Part shown: piece after piece, positions 32,909 to 40,765 of the stretch
Numbering within the stretch: the first letter of the stretch is position 1
Layout of the letters: each line of letters starts with the position of its first letter
Assembly: GCA_963974935.1 (NCBI GenBank)
Contig: CAXBEV010000003.1
Coordinates: forward strand, 1-64,000
Direction of reading: 5' to 3'
DNA length: 64,000 nt
Source: UBA4479 sp963974935
GTDB lineage: Bacteria; Pseudomonadota; Alphaproteobacteria; Rhodospirillales; Casp-alpha2
The notes under the pieces: generated by a model
Databases searched by the model: none
What the model was told of the DNA's origin: nothing
What the model saw: the letters and a program-made list of their open reading frames with translations, nothing else
Program-made: the position numbers and the translations under genes

Positions 32909-35008
32909 ATGCGAGATCCTTTGGCATTCAAGATAGAAAACGACATCGCCATCGTCCGGCTTTGTAACCCGCCGGTCAACGCGCTCGGCGCCCCGGTGCG
33001 CAAAGCCTTGGTCGAGGCCGCAAAATCCATTTCGGGCGCCGACGTCAAAGCTGTTGTGCTGTTGGGGGATGGTCGGTGTTTTTCTGCGGGCGCCGATATC
33101 TCGGAATTCGGCACGGAGCCGCCTCCAGGCACGCCGACCTTGCCCAAAACCATTGCCGCCCTCGAAGAGCTCAAAGTTCCAGTGGTTGCGGCTTTGCACA
33201 GCTTCGCGTTCGGCGGGGCCTTGGAATTGGCGATGGGCGCGCATTATCGGATCGCGGCAGCCGGCACCAAGCTTGGCCTGCCCGAGGTCGATATCGGGAT
33301 CATCCCGGGCGCCGGCGGCACGCAGCGCCTACCTCGTTTGATCGGGATGAAGGCCGCTGCCGACATGATCGTCAACGGCACCCGGATTGATACCGCCCGT
33401 GCGCACGACCTTGGATTGATCGACGAAGTATCCGAAACGGATAATTTTGCAGAAGCCAGCGTCGCCTTCGCCGTGCGCTTGGTGGCCGAAGGTGCCGGGC
33501 CGCGCCCGACCTCGGCCCGCAATGATCGTATCGAAGATGCCAAAGATGCCGCTGCGATTTTAGACGAGGTCAGGACCGGCATTACCAAAAAAGCAAAAGG
33601 ACGCGTCGCACCTCTGCGCGCCCTGGATGCCTTGGCTGCCGCTGCCGGGGGTGATTTTGCCGCCGGCATGGCCACCGAGCGCGCGATCTTTTTGGAACTC
33701 CGCGACGGCACCGAAGCCCGCGCTATGCGGCATTTGTTCAAGGCCGAGCGCGCGGCACAAAAAATCTACGACGCGCCTACCGATCCGCCCGCAGAAATCC
33801 ACAAAGCCGGCGTCGTCGGCTTCGGCACCATGGGCCAAGGCATCGCGCTGGTGTTGGCGCGCGCCGGCATTCAGGTGACGGCGGTCGAAATTGGTCCGGC
33901 GCGGCTCGATGCCGGCTTGGCGAGCTTGAAAAAAGGCCTGCAAGACCGCGTCGACCGTGGACGTATGAGCGCGCCGCAAATGCAGGCCGAGCTTGATTTG
34001 ATCGCCGGTACAACGGCGATGTCGGACCTCGCGGACGTGGATTTGGTCATCGAAGCGGCTCTCGAAAATATGGACGTGAAGACCGAGATTTTCCGCAGCC
34101 TGGACGGCATCTGCCAGCCGGGCGCGATCTTGGCGACCAACACGTCGAGCCTGGATTTGGACACCATCGCTGCCGCCACGACCCGGCCTGACAAAGTCGC
34201 TGGCGCGCACTTTTTTGCCCCGGCTCAGGTGATGAAACTGCTCGAAATCGTGCGCGGCTCGGCGACCTCCGGTGCGACCGCCGCCGCGCTGATGACGCTC
34301 GCCAAACGCATCGGTAAGGTCGGCGTCGCCGTCGGCAACGCGTTCGGTTTCGTCGGCAACCGGATGTATCACCGCTATACCTGGCAGGCGTATTTCTTGC
34401 TGCAAGAAGGTGCACTGCCCAGCGATGTCGACGCGGCGATGCAGGATTTCGGCTTTCCGCTCGGCTGTCTCGCGGTCGGCGATATTTCCGGGTTGGACGT
34501 CGCCTGGCAGGTGCGCAAGGCGCAGCGTGCGGCGGGCGATCTTGACCCCGATGCCCTCTACCCCGTGGTCGCGGATCGGATTTGCGAAAAAGGTTGGTTC
34601 GGGCGCAAGACCGGGCGCGGCTGGTATGATTACGCCGACGGCAAACCGGCGCCGGATGCCGAAGTGACGGCGCTGATCGAAGCGGTCTCGGTGGAACTCG
34701 GGATTGAACGTCGCGCGATCAGCGCCGATGAAATCCGCGAACGTTGCCTGTTTGCCTTGATCAACGAAGGTGCGCGGCTTTTGGGCACGGGTGTCGCGGT
34801 GCGCCCCGGCGACATCGACGTGGTCTGGCGCTACGGCTACGGCTTCCCGGTGTGGCGCGGTGGCCCGATGTTCATGGCCGACGAGATCGGCTTGGCCGAT
34901 GTTTTGGCCACGCTTGAACGCCTCGAAACCGCCCACGGTCCGGCATTTTCACCGGCGCCTCTGATTATTGAGCGTGCCGCCGCTGGGAAGACCACGTTGG
35001 CGGACTGA
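32909..35008 (+). CDS. Bifunctional enoyl-CoA hydratase / 3-hydroxyacyl-CoA dehydrogenase
   Basis: Multifunctional beta-oxidation protein. 699 residues: crotonase domain (about 1-190) with Glu106 (GGALELAMG) and Glu126 (LGLPEVDIGIIPGAGGTQRLP), both hydratase residues present; NAD-binding domain from about 297 with GFGTMGQG (304-311); dehydrogenase C-terminal domains (about 480-690) containing GNRMYHRY and FGFPLGC. I chose the ATG at 32909 over a TTG at 32855. Similar in layout to FadJ and peroxisomal-type enzymes; the partner thiolase is not in the window. Confidence 0.94.
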   Translation: MRDPLAFKIENDIAIVRLCNPPVNALGAPVRKALVEAAKSISGADVKAVVLLGDGRCFSAGADISEFGTEPPPGTPTLPKTIAALEELKVPVVAALHSFAFGGALELAMGAHYRIAAAGTKLGLPEVDIGIIPGAGGTQRLPRLIGMKAAADMIVNGTRIDTARAHDLGLIDEVSETDNFAEASVAFAVRLVAEGAGPRPTSARNDRIEDAKDAAAILDEVRTGITKKAKGRVAPLRALDALAAAAGGDFAAGMATERAIFLELRDGTEARAMRHLFKAERAAQKIYDAPTDPPAEIHKAGVVGFGTMGQGIALVLARAGIQVTAVEIGPARLDAGLASLKKGLQDRVDRGRMSAPQMQAELDLIAGTTAMSDLADVDLVIEAALENMDVKTEIFRSLDGICQPGAILATNTSSLDLDTIAAATTRPDKVAGAHFFAPAQVMKLLEIVRGSATSGATAAALMTLAKRIGKVGVAVGNAFGFVGNRMYHRYTWQAYFLLQEGALPSDVDAAMQDFGFPLGCLAVGDISGLDVAWQVRKAQRAAGDLDPDALYPVVADRICEKGWFGRKTGRGWYDYADGKPAPDAEVTALIEAVSVELGIERRAISADEIRERCLFALINEGARLLGTGVAVRPGDIDVVWRYGYGFPVWRGGPMFMADEIGLADVLATLERLETAHGPAFSPAPLIIERAAAGKTTLAD

Positions 35009-35032
35009 GGCGGCGTGCATCTTCCCCCACCG

Positions 35033-35129
35033 CGTCATCCTGAACTTGATTCAGGATCCATAGTCACCTCGGTACTGACGCATGAGAGCGCGCACAATGG
35101 TAGATCCTGAATCAAGTTCAGGATGACGC
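35033..35129. repeat. Family B palindromic element, copy 5
   Basis: Standard arms with a spacer carrying GTACTGACGCATGAGAGCGC. Directly after its right end, GGATGACGCC is followed by a short tandem repeat and then a second GATGACGCC, suggesting growth of the element's edge. Confidence 0.9.
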
Positions 35130-35130
35130 C

Positions 35131-35165
35131 GTGTGTGGTGTGTGGTGTGTGGTGTGTGGTGTGTG
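35131..35165. repeat. Tandem 7-bp repeat (GTGTGTG x5)
   Basis: Five perfect head-to-tail copies of GTGTGTG, flanked on both sides by the family B edge GATGACGCC. Such a short perfect array is prone to slippage, so its length may vary between strains. It lies 27 bases upstream of the -35 of the methylisocitrate-lyase-like gene. Confidence 0.85.
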
Positions 35166-35191
35166 GGATGACGCCGGGGGTATATCGGCTT

Positions 35192-35220
35192 TTGCCACGC
35201 CTCGGCGGAGCGGTTATAAA
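35192..35220 (+). promoter_or_regulatory. Sigma70 promoter of the isocitrate lyase/PEP mutase family gene
   Basis: TTGCCA (35192-35197) and TATAAA (35215-35220) with a 17-base spacer; predicted start point about 35227, giving a leader of roughly 23 bases ending in the strong ribosome-binding site AAGGGAGGAC. Confidence 0.6.
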
Positions 35221-35249
35221 TTATCCAACCAATTTCAAGGGAGGACATC

Positions 35250-36188
35250 ATGAATACGTGGCTCGAAGGGTCAACGCGGAACGAAGTGCCGGCGGGAAAA
35301 CGATTGCGCGCGATGTTGGAGCGCGATGAAATTCTGCGCGTCCCAGGCACCCACAACCCCCTTGCGGCACGTCTTGCGATGCGCGAAGGGTTTGAGGCGT
35401 TGTACATTTCGGGCGGTGCCGTGACGTCGAGCTTAGGCCTGCCGGACTTGGGCGTGATGATGTTGGATGAGCTTTGCTTCATCACCAAGATGGTGGCCCG
35501 CGCCACCGACCTGCCGCTGATCGTCGATGGTGACGTCGGCTATGGCGGCACCTTGAACGCCATGCGCACCGTCCAGGAACTGGAAATGTGCGGCGCGGCG
35601 GCGGTGCATATCGAAGATCAACTGTTGCCGAAAAAATGCGGGCACTTGAACGACAAGCGTTTGGTGCCGGCGGAAGAAGCCGCCGCAAAGATCGCGGCGG
35701 CGAAAAAGGCGGCCCGCGACATGGTGGTGATTGCACGCACCGATGCGGCGGGCGTCGAAGGCTTAGACGCCGCGATCCGGCGCGCGAATTTGTACAAAGA
35801 AGCCGGCGCCGACGTGCTGTTCCCGGACGGCTTAACGTCAGAAGCGGAATTTCGCGCCTTCGCGTCCCAGACCACGGGACCGTGCTTGGCCAACATGACC
35901 GAGTTTGGGCGCACGCCGCACTTCACGGCGGATCAGTTCCAGGATTTCGGCTACAAGATCATCATTTGGCCGGCGACGTCGATGCGTGTGGCCGGTTATG
36001 CGATGCGCGATCTATACCGCCACATTCGCGAACACGATGGCACCGAAGGCTTCGAAGATCGGATGCTGACCCGTAACGAAAGCTACGAGGCCATCGGCTA
36101 TCACGATTTCGAAGCGCTGGACGACAGCGTCGCGAAATCCGTGGCGCCGTCCTTCACCGGTGAAGCGAAGCGTATGGCCGGCGAATAA
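35250..36188 (+). CDS. Isocitrate lyase/PEP mutase family protein, probably methylisocitrate-lyase-like
   Basis: 312-residue lyase with a (beta/alpha)8 barrel. It has the KKCGH form of the catalytic loop (residues about 128-132), SGGAVTSSLGLPDLG, DGDVGYGGTLNAMRTVQELE with metal-binding Asp, and HIEDQLLPKKCGH. PrpB (2-methylisocitrate lyase) carries KRCGH, so a role in propionyl-CoA use is plausible and would fit branched-chain catabolism. It could also be a carboxyphosphonate or oxaloacetate-type relative. No prpC or prpD is nearby. Confidence 0.85.
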   Translation: MNTWLEGSTRNEVPAGKRLRAMLERDEILRVPGTHNPLAARLAMREGFEALYISGGAVTSSLGLPDLGVMMLDELCFITKMVARATDLPLIVDGDVGYGGTLNAMRTVQELEMCGAAAVHIEDQLLPKKCGHLNDKRLVPAEEAAAKIAAAKKAARDMVVIARTDAAGVEGLDAAIRRANLYKEAGADVLFPDGLTSEAEFRAFASQTTGPCLANMTEFGRTPHFTADQFQDFGYKIIIWPATSMRVAGYAMRDLYRHIREHDGTEGFEDRMLTRNESYEAIGYHDFEALDDSVAKSVAPSFTGEAKRMAGE

Positions 36189-36207
36189 GCGGGCAGAAAC
36201 GCGTCGT

Positions 36208-36456
36208 TTATTTACCGCGCAGTTTGCCGGCGAAAAACACGATCAGCCAGACCGGTACGACGATGATGGCGCCGATCAGCACGTATTCAACGCTGCCGGC
36301 GACGAAGTCTCCGGCCCAGGCAAACATGCTGCGCAGCGTTTGGCCGAAGTTCAGCAACAGGTCTTTAGGGTCGATCTCGAAAAATTTGAGCAAGAACCCA
36401 AGGATTAACGAGGCCAACAAAATCTTGAAAAGCGTTGAAAGCACGTTACTTGGCAT
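36208..36456 (-). CDS. Small membrane protein (DUF6460-like)
   Basis: 82 residues with two hydrophobic segments (about 8-24 and 56-76) flanking a middle helix, the second one reading VLIGAIIVVPVWLIVFFAG. I recall short alphaproteobacterial proteins with this pattern under DUF6460; this is from memory. Convergent with the preceding lyase gene. No function is known. Confidence 0.7.
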   Translation of the reverse strand: MPSNVLSTLFKILLASLILGFLLKFFEIDPKDLLLNFGQTLRSMFAWAGDFVAGSVEYVLIGAIIVVPVWLIVFFAGKLRGK

Positions 36457-36537
36457 AAAAGGTATCTCCTTGGGCGCCTACGAATTGCAACAGACTACAC
36501 CCCCTATCGGTTCGCATCAATTTACGAGTGCACGCAC

Positions 36538-36759
36538 ATGAACATTGAAATCAAGCAGACGCCGAACACCGGCCCGCCGTTCTGGATACGCTGGGTATCG
36601 TTCATCGGTTGGCTGGTGCTGCCGATCTTGGCGACCTGGGCGGTGGTCTTGGTGATGGGGTTGATTGTGTTGTGGTGGGGTGTGGTGTGGTTCTGTTTCG
36701 CGCTGCTTTATACCATCGCTTATTTCCGTTGGGCGCGGCGGCGTTATCCAAAAACTTAG
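36538..36759 (+). CDS. Small two-helix membrane protein
   Basis: 73 residues, with two hydrophobic stretches rich in tryptophan (about 16-40 and 44-63; LWWGVVWFCFALLYTIAYFRW) and a basic tail RWARRRYPKT. Divergent from the DUF6460-like gene and convergent with recO, whose end it overlaps by four bases. No family recognised; the good start and membrane pattern make it a likely gene. Confidence 0.6.
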   Translation: MNIEIKQTPNTGPPFWIRWVSFIGWLVLPILATWAVVLVMGLIVLWWGVVWFCFALLYTIAYFRWARRRYPKT

Positions 36760-37496
36760 TCAGGTGCACCCGCTTTGGCACGAAAGCGATCGCCTAAGCG
36801 ACGCCGTGCGGCAGGCAGTTCCAGTTCGCGTTGATGGAATACGTGGGTTTCCAGAAAATAGCCGGTGAGCTTGAGCCCGGCGTCGATGTCGGGGGCGTCG
36901 CCAGAGGAATTAGGAGAGGCGATCAGGAATTTTGGTAACGCCAGCAGCTTTGCCTTGTAGGGCGCAGCCGCCCCGGCGGAAACCGCCCTGCCCGACTTCG
37001 GCGAGACGTGCGTCAAATCGTCGGTCGCCCCGGTCGCGGCGCAGTGTGTGAGATCAAGGCCAAAGCCCAGTTCCTGCAGTAAGCCCAATTCCCATTTCAC
37101 ATAAATCGTCGGCCATACCGTGTCGTCGTCCAGGGATTGCAGCAGAATTTCCAGGCCGCGCAAAATTTCCGGGTGCGCTTGGCGTTCCGGCAATGTGGCT
37201 TCGATCAGCGCACACGCCGACGTCAATGCCGCCAGCTTGCCGCCGTCATTCAGCGCGCTTGCGGCATACGCATGCACCGGCTCTACGGTGAAGTTGCCGA
37301 GATGCTCGGGCAGTCTGGCACGCCACGTCGCCCGGACTTTGTTGCCGGGCTGCAGAATACCGCTCAGCCGCTTACCGCTGCCGCCCCGCACCAAGCCCGC
37401 ATGGCGCCCGACGCTCGGCGTCATCACGTTGATGATGGCCGAACTTTCGCCATGCTTGCGCACACTCAGAATAATACCGTCGTCTTGCCATTCCAT
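36756..37496 (-). CDS. recO: DNA repair protein RecO
   Basis: Mediator of the RecFOR recombination pathway that loads RecA onto SSB-coated single strands. 246 residues: N-terminal OB fold (MEWQDDGIILSVRKHGESSAIINVMT) with GLVRGGSGKR, and a helical C-terminal part. Some RecO proteins carry a zinc cluster of four cysteines; here only scattered cysteines are seen. In most Alphaproteobacteria recO follows era; here it is 16 kb away. Confidence 0.94.
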   Translation of the reverse strand: MEWQDDGIILSVRKHGESSAIINVMTPSVGRHAGLVRGGSGKRLSGILQPGNKVRATWRARLPEHLGNFTVEPVHAYAASALNDGGKLAALTSACALIEATLPERQAHPEILRGLEILLQSLDDDTVWPTIYVKWELGLLQELGFGLDLTHCAATGATDDLTHVSPKSGRAVSAGAAAPYKAKLLALPKFLIASPNSSGDAPDIDAGLKLTGYFLETHVFHQRELELPAARRRLGDRFRAKAGAPD

Positions 37497-37600
37497 GCGC
37501 TGAGTTTAACCAACCCGGCGCGCACAGGCACGTCGCATAAATTTTTGCATTGCTGGCAGGGGCGCGACCGTTAGGCTGGCCGAAGAGAAGGAGTTTCTTG

Positions 37601-38737
37601 ATGAGTGCAGACGACCATAAAGCGTTTCAGCATCCCGCCACCATTACCGCCGCCGCCCTGGGGGCGAGTCGGCCCGAAGGCGGTGGTGTCGTGCCGATCA
37701 TCAATCCGGCCACGACCTACGAAAAAGGCAACGCGCATATGTATTACCGCAACAGCGGGCCCGGTCTGGCCGACGCGGAAGCGGTGCTGAACACCCTCGA
37801 AGGCGGCGCCGGGGCGTTGCTGTTTTCGTCCGGCATGGCGGCGGCGACGCACCTGTTGCTGGCGCTTGGCCCTGGTGCGCACATTTTAGCGCCCGAAGGC
37901 ATGTACTGGTTTATGCGTGACTGGTTGAAAAAAACTGCGCCGGCGATGGGGTTGGAGGTGTCGTTCTATGCGAACACCGATCTGGACGCGATCCGCACCG
38001 GTATTCGGCCTGGCAAAACCAAGGCGGTGTGGGTCGAAACCCCGGCCAATCCGGACTGGGCGGTCACCGACATCGCGGCGGCGGCTGAAATCGCGCACGA
38101 TGCCGGTGCCAAGTTGTTTGTCGATTCCACTTGTGCCACGCCGATCCTAAGCCGCCCGCTGACGCTGGGCGCCGACGTGGTGATGCATTCAGCGACCAAG
38201 TACCTGAACGGCCATTCCGACGTGCTCGCAGGCGCGCTGATCACCCGCGATGCCGACGATTTTTGGGATCAAGTGCACGCCATGCGGACCGGCCTCGGCG
38301 CGACGCTCGGCGCATTTGAAGCGTGGTTGCTGTTGCGCGGCCTGCGCACGCTGGATGTGCGCATGCAGCGGCATTCGGAAAATGCGCTGTGGCTGGCCGA
38401 TCGCTTAAGCGATCACCCGCGCGTCTCGCACGTCATGTATCCGGGCCTACCCGGCGATCCGGGGCACGCCGTGGCCCGCAAACAAATGTGCGGCGGCTTC
38501 GGCGGTATGATGTCGATCCGGGTCAAAGGCGGCCCCGACGCGGCGGCGCAGACGGCGAAACGCACAAAGCTGTTTTTCGACGCCACGTCGCTCGGCGGCG
38601 TTGAAAGCCTGATCGAACACCGCGGCCCCATCGAAGGCCCGGACAGCCCGACCCCGCAAGATCTGCTGCGGCTTTCAGTCGGTTTGGAGAACGCCCAGGA
38701 CCTGCTCGACGATCTGGATCAGGCGCTGGGGCAGTGA
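37601..38737 (+). CDS. Trans-sulfuration family PLP enzyme (cystathionine beta-lyase/gamma-synthase-like)
   Basis: 378 residues with the family course TTYEKGNAHMYYRNSGPGLADAEAVL, the substrate Tyr/Arg pair, and PLP Lys200 in MHSATKYLNGHSDVLAG. It could be cystathionine gamma-synthase, beta-lyase or gamma-lyase; sequence alone does not decide. I chose the ATG at 37601 with AAGGAG upstream. It is separate from the metY gene at 17074. Divergent from recO by 104 bases. Confidence 0.9.
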   Translation: MSADDHKAFQHPATITAAALGASRPEGGGVVPIINPATTYEKGNAHMYYRNSGPGLADAEAVLNTLEGGAGALLFSSGMAAATHLLLALGPGAHILAPEGMYWFMRDWLKKTAPAMGLEVSFYANTDLDAIRTGIRPGKTKAVWVETPANPDWAVTDIAAAAEIAHDAGAKLFVDSTCATPILSRPLTLGADVVMHSATKYLNGHSDVLAGALITRDADDFWDQVHAMRTGLGATLGAFEAWLLLRGLRTLDVRMQRHSENALWLADRLSDHPRVSHVMYPGLPGDPGHAVARKQMCGGFGGMMSIRVKGGPDAAAQTAKRTKLFFDATSLGGVESLIEHRGPIEGPDSPTPQDLLRLSVGLENAQDLLDDLDQALGQ

Positions 38738-38773
38738 GGGGATTTCCCAGATCGCCACGCGCCCACCCGGTGG

Positions 38774-38869
38774 CGTTATCCTGAACTTGATTCAGGATCC
38801 ACGGTTGCCTTGGCACAGATGTTTGGGTGTGCGCTCAGAGGTAGATCCTGAATCAAGTTCAGGATGACG
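38774..38869. repeat. Family B palindromic element, copy 6
   Basis: Left arm begins CGTTATCCTGAACTTGATTC with one mismatch, the right arm is standard. The spacer contains TTTGGGTGTGCGCTC, the reverse complement of a string seen in other copies, so the spacer can be inverted relative to them. It lies between convergent genes. Confidence 0.9.
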
Positions 38870-38907
38870 CAGGGGTATGTTTATAGCATTGGGGGGTCTT
38901 GAGGGGC

Positions 38908-39306
38908 TTAAGCCGGATCGGCGGAAATGATCACCATGGCATGCGCCATCGGGTATTCGTCGGTTTGTGAGACGTCGACTTTGGCGACCATGTCGGCGGG
39001 GGTGAGTTTGTTGAGGCGCGCCAGTGCGCCGCCGGTAAGGTCCATGATCGGTTGGCCAGTGGGCAGGTTGCGGACCACCATGTCGCGCCAGAAAACGCCT
39101 TGGCGAAAACCGGTGCCGAGCGCCTTTGAGCACGCTTCTTTGGCAGCGAAGCTTTGGGCGAAGCTGGACGCTGGGTTTTGTCGGCGCATGGCCTTTTTGA
39201 TTTCGTAGTCGTCGAACAAGCGCTTGATAAACCGGTCGTCGAAGCGTGCCAGGGTTTTTTCGATGCGTCGAATGTCGCAAAGATCGGTGCCGATGCCGAT
39301 GATCAT
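38908..39306 (-). CDS. acpS: Holo-[acyl-carrier-protein] synthase
   Basis: Transfers 4'-phosphopantetheine from CoA to apo-ACP. 132 residues: IIGIGTDLCDIRRIE with the metal-binding Asp, and SFAQSFAAKEACSKALGTG with the conserved Glu/Lys. Overlaps pdxJ by ATGA and is the last gene of the minus-strand rpoZ-to-acpS series. Normally lepB comes next in this phylum; here it does not. Confidence 0.95.
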   Translation of the reverse strand: MIIGIGTDLCDIRRIEKTLARFDDRFIKRLFDDYEIKKAMRRQNPASSFAQSFAAKEACSKALGTGFRQGVFWRDMVVRNLPTGQPIMDLTGGALARLNKLTPADMVAKVDVSQTDEYPMAHAMVIISADPA

Positions 39307-40055
39307 GCGGCGCCTTTATTTTCGCGCGCTTGATTCATCAACACGCGCATCCGCTGCATGGCGCTGTCGAGGCCGCTGAAGATCGCTTCACCGATCAGAA
39401 AATGGCCGATGTTGAGTTCGACCACTTGGTCGATGGCGGCAATCGGCATCACGGTGTCGTAGGTGAGTCCGTGGCCCGCATGGCATTCAAGGCCCAACGT
39501 CGGGGCGCGTTCGGCGGCGGCGATGATCCGGGTAAGCTCGGTTTCCCGTGCGCTGCCGTCCAATTCACAATAGCGACCGGTATGCAATTCGATGATGTCG
39601 GCACCCAGGGCGGCGGCGGTTTCAAGTTGTTTGGGATCGGGCTCGATAAACAACGACACGCGGATGCCGGCGTTTTTGAGCGCGGCGATCACTGGTTTCA
39701 GCTGCGCCGAACCCCCGATCACATCGAGGCCGCCTTCGGTGGTCCGTTCTTCGCGCTTTTCCGGTACGATGCAGGCCGCATTCGGCTTATGGCGCAGCGC
39801 GATCGCCAGCATTTCGTCGGTCGCCGCCATTTCCAGATTGAGCGGCAACGTCAATTCATCCATCAAGCGCGCGATATCGGTATCGGAAATATGCCGGCGA
39901 TCTTCGCGGAGGTGTGCGGTAATGCCGTCCGCGCCGGCGGCTTCGGCTTGCTTGGCGGCTTTCACCGGGTCCGGGTGGACGCCGCCGCGCGCATTGCGGA
40001 TGGTGGCCACGTGGTCGATGTTGACGCCAAGGCGTAACGGACCGAATTGGCTCAT
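39303..40055 (-). CDS. pdxJ: Pyridoxine 5'-phosphate synthase
   Basis: Closes the pyridine ring of vitamin B6 from 1-deoxyxylulose 5-phosphate and aminoacetone phosphate. 250 residues starting MSQFGPLRLGVNIDHVATIRNARGG, with GADGITAHLREDRRHI and ELHTGRYCE. A longer reading frame upstream runs into the DUF2062 gene and is ignored. It overlaps DUF2062 and acpS by four bases each. Confidence 0.96.
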   Translation of the reverse strand: MSQFGPLRLGVNIDHVATIRNARGGVHPDPVKAAKQAEAAGADGITAHLREDRRHISDTDIARLMDELTLPLNLEMAATDEMLAIALRHKPNAACIVPEKREERTTEGGLDVIGGSAQLKPVIAALKNAGIRVSLFIEPDPKQLETAAALGADIIELHTGRYCELDGSARETELTRIIAAAERAPTLGLECHAGHGLTYDTVMPIAAIDQVVELNIGHFLIGEAIFSGLDSAMQRMRVLMNQARENKGAA

Positions 40056-40669
40056 GTGGTGCTCTCCTGCTCGGTCCCGATCTGACGAATGATCTGGGCT
40101 GCGCGCTGCTCCCGGCGTATGACGGCACCGTTTTTGTAGCGCTGAATCACCGGTTTCAGCAACAAGAAGCATGTCACCCATACAATTGCCGCGCTGGGAA
40201 TCGACGCTACCAGCATCGGGGTCAGCAGCGGCAAGGCGCCTTCCAACAGATAACTCCAATCACCCATCAGTGTGGCGTGGGTGACCTGTGCGAACAGGGC
40301 TGAAAAATCCATCGCTTCGGCGTCGACCCCGGTTTGGCCGAATCCCATGGTGACGCCGGCTTCATAAAGCCAAATCCAGATAAACGGAAATGTCCACGGA
40401 TTGCCGATCACGGTGCCGATTACGGCGGCGACAACCGAACACCGGGTTATCCAAGCCGCCATTGCGGAGAGCAAAATATGCAGCCCGATCAAGGGCGTGA
40501 ACGACATCGCCGCGCCCCACGCAACCCCCCCGGCAATCGCATACGCCGAGCCCGGCAAGCGCCCAATCCGATAAAGTAAATAGCGATAGGCCCGCTTCCA
40601 TCCCATCTGCGGCCAGAGGGAGGTGCGGAGACGTTGTAAGCGGGTCAAAGGGGCGCGACGTTGGAACAT
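40052..40669 (-). CDS. DUF2062 domain membrane protein
   Basis: 205-residue protein with hydrophobic segments around 42-68, 72-90, 145-160 and 165-180; AIAGGVAWGAAMSFTPLIGLH and GTVIGNPWTFPFIWIWLYEAG are the DUF2062 hallmarks. Its function is unknown. It sits between rsh and pdxJ with a four-base overlap to pdxJ, a common arrangement in Alphaproteobacteria. Confidence 0.9.
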   Translation of the reverse strand: MFQRRAPLTRLQRLRTSLWPQMGWKRAYRYLLYRIGRLPGSAYAIAGGVAWGAAMSFTPLIGLHILLSAMAAWITRCSVVAAVIGTVIGNPWTFPFIWIWLYEAGVTMGFGQTGVDAEAMDFSALFAQVTHATLMGDWSYLLEGALPLLTPMLVASIPSAAIVWVTCFLLLKPVIQRYKNGAVIRREQRAAQIIRQIGTEQESTT

Positions 40670-40765
40670 GCTTGTACGTAGCGACTGTAACGCCCCTTGG
40701 AAAGGGCAGAGATTAAGGTTTTTCTGGGTTTTTCATCGCGGAGGTGTCTTCGAGATATCGGGAAA

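Noticed and set aside
33560..34936. Long antisense frame of 458 codons opposite the fused hydratase/dehydrogenase
   Set aside because: The plus strand encodes a clear multidomain protein; the antisense frame has no family signature and results from high-GC codon bias.
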